Assembly (NCBI GenBank): GCA_002751075.1
Contig: NAOQ01000548.1
Span: 20,132 to 36,836 of the forward strand
Source: Ichthyophonus hoferi
Lineage: Eukaryota > Opisthokonta > Ichthyosporea > Ichthyophonida > Ichthyophonidae
DNA: 16,705 bases
Reading direction: 5' to 3'
Shown: in pieces, positions 10,096-16,705 of the stretch
Position numbering within the stretch: position 1 is the stretch's first letter
Layout: the number at the start of each line of letters is the position of its first letter
Made by a program: the position numbers and the translations under genes
Notes under the pieces: model-generated
The model's database searches: none
Told to the model about the DNA's origin: nothing
The model's input: the letters and a program-made list of their open reading frames with translations, nothing else

Positions 10096-13000
10096 ATGGG
10101 TGAACTACTTCGCTCCCAGCACATGACCTTGGTCCAACTCATTATTCAGTCGGATGGTAAGCCTGCAAACAATGATGAGCGACAATATAACATTATAACA
10201 ATGTACTAGCATACACGTGCTTAACGAAATACCCATAGAGTTAGTTTTTTTTTTAATCGTCTTATGCACATTCATATTATTCCTCCTTTGGTTTTCCTAT
10301 AGCAGTCTATCTCACAATAGATATTATATTCTTCTACTGTCGTTTGTTAATAACATTTCTGCTCTCTTATATTAATCTTTTGAGGTATACCATTCATGCT
10401 AGTAATGTGCCGAGTAATTTTTCTTCTTCTTCATTATACTTTAATGTTTTTTTAAGGTCATTACGACTCGCACGAAAAGTAAAGTTATACTGTGCTATAT
10501 TCTTTCAGCAATCTTTCTTATTTCTTTGAGAACATATAGACAAATCCAAGCCTCATCATTTAACAATACCTTATATCTTTGCTACAGCCTGTACTTATTA
10601 GCCTAGTGGCAATTCATCCTGGAATACTATTCTTTTTATGATGTTTTTTCAATGCTTAGCGTGAGAATATAAGCAGTTAAAGGCGAACTACTTCAGTGAA
10701 AATAACCAATATTCCACTATCATTTTCACATTCTATAGTCTTCCTCACGTCCTCTCTCGAAATATGTTAAGTAAAAATTGTAATATTGTAATATATAGGG
10801 TCTACGCCAGTTTCACCTGTCTACATTAAATCAAAAGATTTTTATGTATTTATTATCGCTTGTATTCTTCTCTGTTTCAGTTGAGGCCGGATATAGTTGT
10901 TCATTTTTATTTGTAGATATAAATTTTTTTTCTCGTCAGCATTATTTGAGATAATATACACTCTTAGAATACCTTTTGTATTAGTGTGTGTATGTATTTA
11001 TATTGTCTTTACTATATAACAAAACTATAATCTATAGTATTCCTTTGTGGTATATGGGGTACATAGGTATATAATTATCTGACCTTTATTATATTATACA
11101 GCGGTATACGACTCCGTGGGACAGTTGGGCGAGCTTGGCATTCTGCAGTTCAAAGATGTAAGAGAGGATAGGGTATCGGCATAGCTATATATATATATAT
11201 ATAGTCGTAGATTCATATATAAATGATACATATGCATATGCCCACATACGGAAAGTATATTATTCATCATATTTTATTTTCGCCGTCTTTTCCCGTCTGA
11301 TGTCTTCTCGGTCACCCTTTTATCTTTGTATCGTTACCATTTCAACTACTAACCTACTTTGCCCATAATTTTCTGCATTCCTGTAATTGATTCTAAAATA
11401 TCACAACCTCTTACTATTGGTGTCCTGTTATCCTATCTCTTGTGTTCACTGGTTCCCATATGATAACTTTTTTTTTATTTTTTTATCCAGCTACCAATAC
11501 TCACTTTATTGTTTTTTCTAGCTGACTCCATACTATCTTAGTAAATAGTAATCTTAAACCCCTTACTACTATATGTAACCTCGCTATTATTTTCAAGCAA
11601 GACATCTGTACTAACCGGCTAGCATAATGCATATATTACAATGTACAATAGCAATGAATATTATTATAGGGCCAGGTATGGGTAACTAGATAGATATAGA
11701 AATACAGTGAGAGTGTTATGTATAGCACGGAAAACCTGTGCTCCACTCTCTGCTATTTTGTTGTATACCTCTTAAAATGCCTCTAACTATAACACCAACT
11801 ATGTAATGGTGACCCGTTCTACAGTTGAATGTAGGTGTCAATGCTTTCCAACGTAATTATGTTAAGGATATTCGACGATGTGAGGACGCCGAAAGGAAAC
11901 TTAGTACGGATTTTGCACACCCATTTTCTGTTTCTCTTTCCCATTCTCTTTCCTTCTCCCTCTCCCTTTCTCTTTCTCTTTCTCTTTTTCTTTTTCTTTT
12001 TCTTTTTCTTTTTCTTTCTCTTTCTCTTTCTCTTTCTCTTTCTCTTTCTCTTTCCCTCATTCTTTCCCTCATTCTTTCCCTCTCTCTTTCCCTTTATTTT
12101 ACCAACCCCCTATGATTCCTCTTTATCATCTATAGCAAACATAAACAAACCAGATGTAAAGCCAATGTATAACCTATAATGCATAGTCTGTCACACTGTC
12201 TCCCATCCTTAAGCTACCACCTTTCCCTGTAATATAGCGATAGTATAGAGATCCTAGTGCCTTCCCTGCCTCACTTCGCCTGCATGCACATATACATGGT
12301 ATTATCTATTATCTATTACATAGAAGTTCTGACCCTCCTAGATAGTAGATAGATAGACTGATACAGTATGCCGTGGACCAATAGGGTACTTCGCACAACA
12401 GATGGAAACCAATCATATCTGTCTCAGTGCGGAAGATCTCCTGGATTTCGATTGTGCTGAGAAGGTAAGGGGTGATATGACCCCAATAGAACAGTATATA
12501 TAGATGAATATTAATGGCTACATTATATTAGATAGTATTGAAGTGCTAAGTTTTGCTTTGCTCTGAAGTATGGTTTTATTCTGACTGAGACCTATGCTTA
12601 ACCTTGCGTTTTTTATTTATTTATTACAACATTCGTTGTTGCCTCGTTCCTGTCATATCGGATTAAATATGCACACAGATTTGTGCATCATTATAATTAT
12701 AGGGGGTACTATGCAGGGTATACTCTCTATGTTAGTGCCAGCATATCCGTATGGTTCACTATCCACTATACATACGTATGTGTATATACAACATTATATA
12801 CATTGTGTATACGTACACATACATATACAAGTATCCACTGTTTTAACTATATACGTGGCGTCTGGGGCTGTAGCACCACCTTCCTAGCCAACAGGAATTT
12901 GATGAGTTGGAAGCCAAACTCACTCAGTTAGAGGTTAGTATTGTCTTTCCCTGCTCATGTCTCTGCGGTCGCTTTGTCATACTATTATATTGCTGCCTTT

Positions 13001-15312
13001 TTATTCCTTTATTACTTTTTCTTTTACTCCAATTCTTTCCTAGACCTACTCATTGAAGTATCTTTTTAAGGCATGCAAGCACTTAGGTTTCCCTTGTCCA
13101 TTAGACATATATACGTATCCATATGCATGTACACTTTGAATAGTAGTGTATGGTAGTGTATGGTAGTATATATTAATGTATAGTAGTGTATAGTAATGTA
13201 TAGTGTATAGTAGCATATAATAGTTTATAGTGGTATATAGTAGTATACAGTAGTATATAGTAGTATAGTAGTAGTATTAAATGAAAATAATTCTAAGTGT
13301 TGAAAGCACGTACACATATATATAGTATCAATCTAGACAACCCTGTTTTGTACTTTATGTATAAAATATTGACTTTTCAGTGCACATATAAATCACATAT
13401 TTAGCTATAGATAGACAAGTACATACTAGAGTAGACCAATACATAATATAATAAATACCTTACTATATAATCACAATACTACACCAATAAACTGAACCAA
13501 GCACACATGAGAGTTCTTTCAAAAAAAAAAAGTTTGTGCAAAGGTATCCCAATCAATATCAGTACATGTCCATTCTGAATTATTACCACCTAAATTACCA
13601 CACACACATACATAAATATATATGTTTCATTTACGCAAATGAAAAAAAGTATGAATATAAAATTAAACCGTACCTATGTTATGTTGCTATATCAGATTGA
13701 AGTCCGAGGTATGAATGATCATGAGCTAGACCTTCAACGCAACCATCTTGGTCTCCTGGAACTACAACATGTTCTAAATATGTCTGCTACATACTTTGAA
13801 GAGGTGGGTGCTGTGCTGACCCCTTGTGAGCATATACTTTCATACGTTCTACATGCTATCATTTATATATGGATGGATGGATGGATACAGATATAATAGA
13901 TATATATGTATGTATGTAAGCAGGTATGTACGTAGGTATTTATACTCTCATGCTGTCATGCATACACATACATTCTATCATACATATATACACACAAACT
14001 AACAGGCCCATACTTTTATACAAGGCTTTTCTTTGTTATAATTTTATACCATAAACATATACCTTGTTATCAACACTACACCCACACGCCTTACCTTCCC
14101 TCTCACCCCATACTACATGATCCAACATTACATACTGACGAGTGTATCAAAAAAAAAACTTGTCAAAAAGATCAAACAGACTTGGGTGAAAGATAAAGAG
14201 GTTTATGTTTCTAATTATCCTTACTTTAACTATAGGTTGGCCGAAGGGATAGCTTCTCCAGGACTGTGAATGATGCGGATATTGAAGCCCTCATGGCTGG
14301 CATCAGAGAGAATTCCAACACTGGTGTTCACCTAGGGTAATAGCTTGCTATATATCTTCCTATGTATATGTGTGTGTGATTGGGTAAGGGTCGTTTTCCA
14401 AATGGTTGTTAACGCTATATTCTCTACAATATCCCTACTTTACCCTTACCCTTCCCAAAGTATTTTAAAATTTTCTTTTTATTGGCATATTTCTCGGTTA
14501 ACTTTTAATTTTAATTTTAAAGAAGTACGTCTATGACTATATTGTAACCAGAACTATGTATAGTATAGTATAGATAGTATATTCCCTACTTTCCCTATTG
14601 CAGTGTTTTGTTTTTTGCTCTCTGTTGGTTGATATAGGTGTACACGAGTATATATACACACGTATTCTAATATTAAGTCTGGGTGCATTGTCTATGTTGT
14701 CTATATACATTTGCTCAGATATAATTTTTTTTTTGGCCTATTGTACTACTACCTCTAGGCCTATACTATATACGTTAAAGTCGTACTATTTTACTTACTA
14801 TCTTGTTTATTATCACACATCTACACATACCATTATACATACAAGCGTACACATTGATATTTCTATTTTTTTACGCCAAACTATGCCGCATATAATATGC
14901 TACACTATAATATAATATATATCATATAGAACTTTATTACAATGGGTGATGCATTCAATTAAGCAAGCTAACTTTTACTTTAGTACATATAACTATAACC
15001 CAGATTAGAGTAAACACATACTGGGTAAGTATGTATATATATATAGTCCGAATCCAATTTTCGAATCCGAATCCGAGTCAGACGATTCGAATTTGGATTC
15101 AGCTGGTTTCTTAGTAGTTTAGTTGTAGATGCGTCAACCTTTCGTGGTACCTTTACCTCCTCCGCCTCTATAGTTATATAGGACAAAGAGAGAAAGAGAG
15201 ATAGGGAGAGAGAATGAATAAATAGTGTATAAAATATGACAACACCAGCTATTATTTCTATATTTTCCCTCTCTAACACATCAGAAACATAGAAATATGT
15301 AAACATGCTATA

Positions 15313-15348
<36 letters not shown>

Positions 15349-16705
15349 CTATTATACTACTATATATTAACTTTTTGAAAGGGTTAGAGGTGGTTTTTAA
15401 CAAGATGTTAGTATGCTAATATAACGCTCCTACCCTCTCCTTCTCTCCCTCTCTCCCTCAGATACAAGGCAGGTGTGATTGACAGAGATAGGTTTCCTGC
15501 TTTCGAGCGTGTAATGTGGAGGAGTACCCGTGGGAATGTCTATCTACGTCATGTGGAGATAGCCGACAAGCTAAAAGATCCTTCCAGTGTGCGTCTCTTA
15601 CTGATCTCAATTTTCATTTTTTTTTCTTCATTTTTTTCTTTTTCTTTTTCAGTTATGCAATAGCTATTTGCTTGTATGTTTCCTATGAGTTTGTTTGGGC
15701 GTGGGACTGGCCTGACCCTGTTTAATCTTTACTGTACTATATACTATACTATACTCTACTATACCAGCAACACCCTAGCCCATATACAATATATTTACCT
15801 TTGCCAAGCTATATTTACCGGCCTACTGTATGATCTCTCTTCATGACTCTCCTGTCTTTCACCCTTTTCCTTAGTCATTTCTCTACCGGCATCTTACCAA
15901 TCTTAACCATATGCTTGCTATACCCTCACCTTTCTCCCCTTGTGCATGGTGCCAATGTACTATTACCGATCATTTTTATCATTTCTCATAACGTGTGTCC
16001 ACAGGGTCAGATGATTAGTAAAGTGTCTTTCCTAGCCTTCTATCAAGGAGATGTATTAGGCAAGAAAGTGCAGCGGGTCTGTGATGGGTATGTTAATAAG
16101 ATAATAGTATAGTAGGATAATAGTATATGTGGGGACAGGGCTGGTGTTTGTCTCTGTCTATCTGTCTTCCTATGTGCATGCGTTACCTATGCATACGTAT
16201 ACTCGTAACTATAACCATATAGCTACAACTACAATTATAATTATAACCCTATAGGTTTCAAGCCGTCCTCTATCCCTGCCCCGAGAAATATGCCGAACGT
16301 CGTACCCTTCAACAGAAAGTTACAGCCAACATTGCTGAACTACAAATGGTATGTACATGTATATGTACATGTACACACACACACCCTATTACCTAGTATA
16401 GTAGTATAATAGAATAACAGTATAATAGTATAGTAGTATAGTAGTATAATAGTGTAGTAGTATAATAGAATTATAGAATAATAGTATAGGAGTATAATAA
16501 TATAATGATATAGTAGTATAGTAGTATAATAGAATATTAGTATAGTAGTATTATAGTATAATAGTAGAGCAGTATAGTAATATGATAGAATAATAGTATA
16601 ATAGTATAGTGGTATAATAGTATAATAATATAATAGTATAGTAGTATAATAGAATAATAGTATAGTAGTATAGTAGTATAATAGTATAATAGTATAGTAG
16701 TATAG
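10096..16705 (+). CDS. ATP6V0A1: V-type proton ATPase 116-kDa subunit a, N-terminal part (10 exons, cut by window end)
   Basis: Subunit a is the membrane V0 subunit that provides the proton half-channels of the V-ATPase; its N-terminal half is the cytosolic arm that joins the peripheral stalks. Exons: 10096-10156, 11102-11157, 11825-11903, 12385-12464, 12895-12933, 13696-13803, 14236-14336, 15462-15588, 16005-16087 and 16255-16348, giving residues 1-276 of a usual ~830-850. Family marks: LRSQHMTLVQLIIQSD (5-20), LGELGILQFKDLN (29-41), FQRNYVKDIRRCEDAERKLR (47-66), the coiled stalk region around 67-141, KAGVIDRDRFPAFERVMWR (177-195), RGNVYLR (198-204), VSFLAFYQGD (224-233) and LYPCPE (250-255). 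Every junction is GT-AG and phases join without a break. The membrane domain lies outside the window. Exon 3 (gtacgg) and exon 8 (gtgcgt) have the weakest donors. Yeast names are VPH1/STV1; which animal-type paralogue this is cannot be told, so the symbol denotes the family. Confidence 0.95.
10157..11101 (+). other. V-ATPase a intron 1 (945 nt)
   Basis: The donor is gtaagc and the acceptor attatacag. The coding strand is T/C-rich in most of the intron. ATGATGA at 10172-10178 looks like a snoRNA C box, but no D box follows. An ORF at 10344-10529 has no recognisable domain. Nothing else is supported. Confidence 0.75.
11158..11824 (+). other. V-ATPase a intron 2 (667 nt)
   Basis: The donor is gtaaga and the acceptor ttctacag. 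It contains a (TA)9 run at 11186-11203 and a pyrimidine-rich stretch at about 11274-11360. CTAAC and TATAAC strings at 11783-11792 may serve as branch points. No gene seen. Confidence 0.75.
11904..12384 (+). other. V-ATPase a intron 3 (481 nt)
   Basis: The donor gtacgg is weak, and the acceptor is ccaatag. The intron is dominated by the long CTTT/CTCTTT tract described separately. After it, 12107-12384 is ordinary AT-rich sequence with ATCTATTATCTATTA-type and TAGATAGATAG-type short repeats at 12302-12357. Confidence 0.75.
11944..12058 (+). repeat. Uninterrupted 115-nt pyrimidine tract, (TTTCTC)n and (TTTTTC)n
   Basis: Not a single purine occurs between the A at 11943 and the A at 12059; looser CTTTCCCTC repeats continue to about 12095. 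Both units are mirror-symmetric, the sequence type able to form triplex (H-) DNA. The SLSLSL and FLFLFL readings of this tract are artefacts and not proteins. Confidence 0.95.
12934..13695 (+). other. V-ATPase a intron 5 (762 nt)
   Basis: The donor is gttagt and the acceptor ctatatcag. It carries a TAGTA-type array at 13141-13279. Around 13500-13660 there are A-runs and CACACATACA repeats. No gene is seen. Confidence 0.7.
13141..13279 (+). repeat. TAGTA-type minisatellite, unit about 10 nt
   Basis: Degenerate units such as tagtgtatgg, tagtgtatag and tagtatatag repeat head to tail for about 140 nt within intron 5. Cytosine is almost absent from this strand. It matches in kind the longer array at 16394-16705 of the same gene. 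Confidence 0.9.
13868..13936 (+). repeat. GGAT and GTAT tetranucleotide runs
   Basis: Four GGAT units are followed by a short ATA-rich spacer, then GTAT/GTAG units, in intron 6 of the V-ATPase gene. This is a small compound microsatellite. Confidence 0.7.
15050..15100. repeat. GAATCC-rich inverted repeat, ~17-bp arms
   Basis: GAATCCAATTTTCGAATC (15050-15067) and GATTCGAATTTGGATTC (15084-15100) are near-perfect reverse complements with one extra T and a 16-nt loop. The loop starts with another CGAATCC unit. Unlike most repeats in the window, the arms are not simple sequence. Confidence 0.85.
15185..15213 (+). repeat. GA-rich purine tract
   Basis: A run of AAAGAG/GGGAGAGAG units, interrupted by one T at 15202, within intron 7. 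Ten of its bases (15203-15212) are exactly complementary to the pyrimidine tract of the exon 8 acceptor. Confidence 0.8.
15318..15347. repeat. (TA)15 dinucleotide repeat
   Basis: Fifteen uninterrupted TA units within intron 7, about 115 nt before exon 8. This is a likely length-variable marker. Confidence 0.95.
15589..16004 (+). other. V-ATPase a intron 8 (416 nt)
   Basis: The donor is gtgcgt and the acceptor tgtccacag. A T-rich tract at 15609-15650 ends in CAG at 15650-15652, a strong-looking acceptor inside the intron. TACTATA-type repeats occur at about 15731-15763, the reverse complement of the TAGTA family. No gene is seen apart from the possible microexon reported as a finding. Confidence 0.7.
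16349..16705 (+). other. V-ATPase a intron 10, start only
   Basis: The donor gtatgt follows codon 276 (ATG). Short TGTACATG palindromes and a CA run (16374-16383) come first, then the TAGTA array to the end of the window. The acceptor lies outside. Confidence 0.8.
16394..16705 (+). repeat. Long TAGTA/TAATAG tandem array, runs off the window end
   Basis: Over 310 nt of tagta, tataa and tagaa units with a base period of about 5 and a looser period of about 10. I count only two cytosines in the array (near 16418 and 16570). Its true length is unknown because it reaches the last base. Confidence 0.95.

Larger units (their letters stand above)
14337..15461 (+). other. V-ATPase a intron 7 (1125 nt), the longest intron
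   Basis: The donor is gtaata and the acceptor lies after a strong pyrimidine tract (15431-15459). Inside are a TATAG run (14559-14580), an inverted repeat (15050-15100), a GA-rich tract (15185-15213) and (TA)15 (15318-15347). Frames open in this intron on either strand are repeat-driven. No gene is recognised. Confidence 0.75.

Noticed and set aside
10172-10178. C-box-like ATGATGA in V-ATPase intron 1, and another at 562-568
   Set aside because: No CTGA D box at a fitting distance and no terminal stem, so no snoRNA call.
11835-12179. Leucine/serine- and phenylalanine-rich open frames, and the arginine/glutamate-rich frame on the other strand
   Set aside because: They are readings of the CTTT/CTCTTT tract and of exon 3 out of frame.
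1-16705. CRISPR arrays, bacterial operons, tRNA or rRNA genes, reverse transcriptase or transposase genes
   Set aside because: No spaced direct repeats, no tRNA A/B-box pair I could recognise, no rRNA-like block and no transposon or retroelement protein motif was seen on either strand.

Overview
The window is eukaryotic nuclear DNA: visibly AT-rich, with intron-split genes that have GT-AG junctions and many short tandem repeats. It holds three recognisable housekeeping genes. They are the spliceosomal core protein SmF (+, complete), a PGRMC/Dap1-type cytochrome b5-like haem-binding protein (-, complete), and the first ten coding exons of the V-type ATPase a subunit (+, cut by the window end). 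All three proteins look like members of the opisthokont/amoebozoan families. I cannot place the organism more finely; an early-diverging fungus, an invertebrate or an amoebozoan would all fit. Long introns (167-1125 nt) and repeat-rich introns argue against yeast-like genomes.

Layout: 1-2662 is non-coding by my reading and holds one protein-like fragment. 2663-4331 is SmF in four exons, the first carrying only two codons. 4332-6567 is the gap between the converging 3' ends of SmF and the PGRMC gene. 6568-8741 is the PGRMC gene in five exons on the minus strand. 8742-10095 is the gap between the diverging PGRMC and V-ATPase genes and should contain both promoters. 10096-16705 is the V-ATPase a-subunit gene, encoding residues 1-276 of a protein usually about 830-850 residues long.

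The three genes do unrelated jobs (pre-mRNA splicing, haem/sterol metabolism, organelle acidification), and I see no sign of an operon or a shared pathway. The joined exons give continuous conserved proteins with matching phases, so the gene models are well supported. Most introns are pyrimidine-rich on the transcribed gene's coding strand. The repeats are mainly (TA)n, (CATA)n, a 115-nt pure pyrimidine run and two long TAGTA-type arrays in V-ATPase introns.

I did not find a new biological system. The most useful leads are a strong in-phase donor in the PGRMC gene that would remove its membrane anchor, a possible 21-nt microexon in the V-ATPase gene, and the two-codon first exon of SmF.
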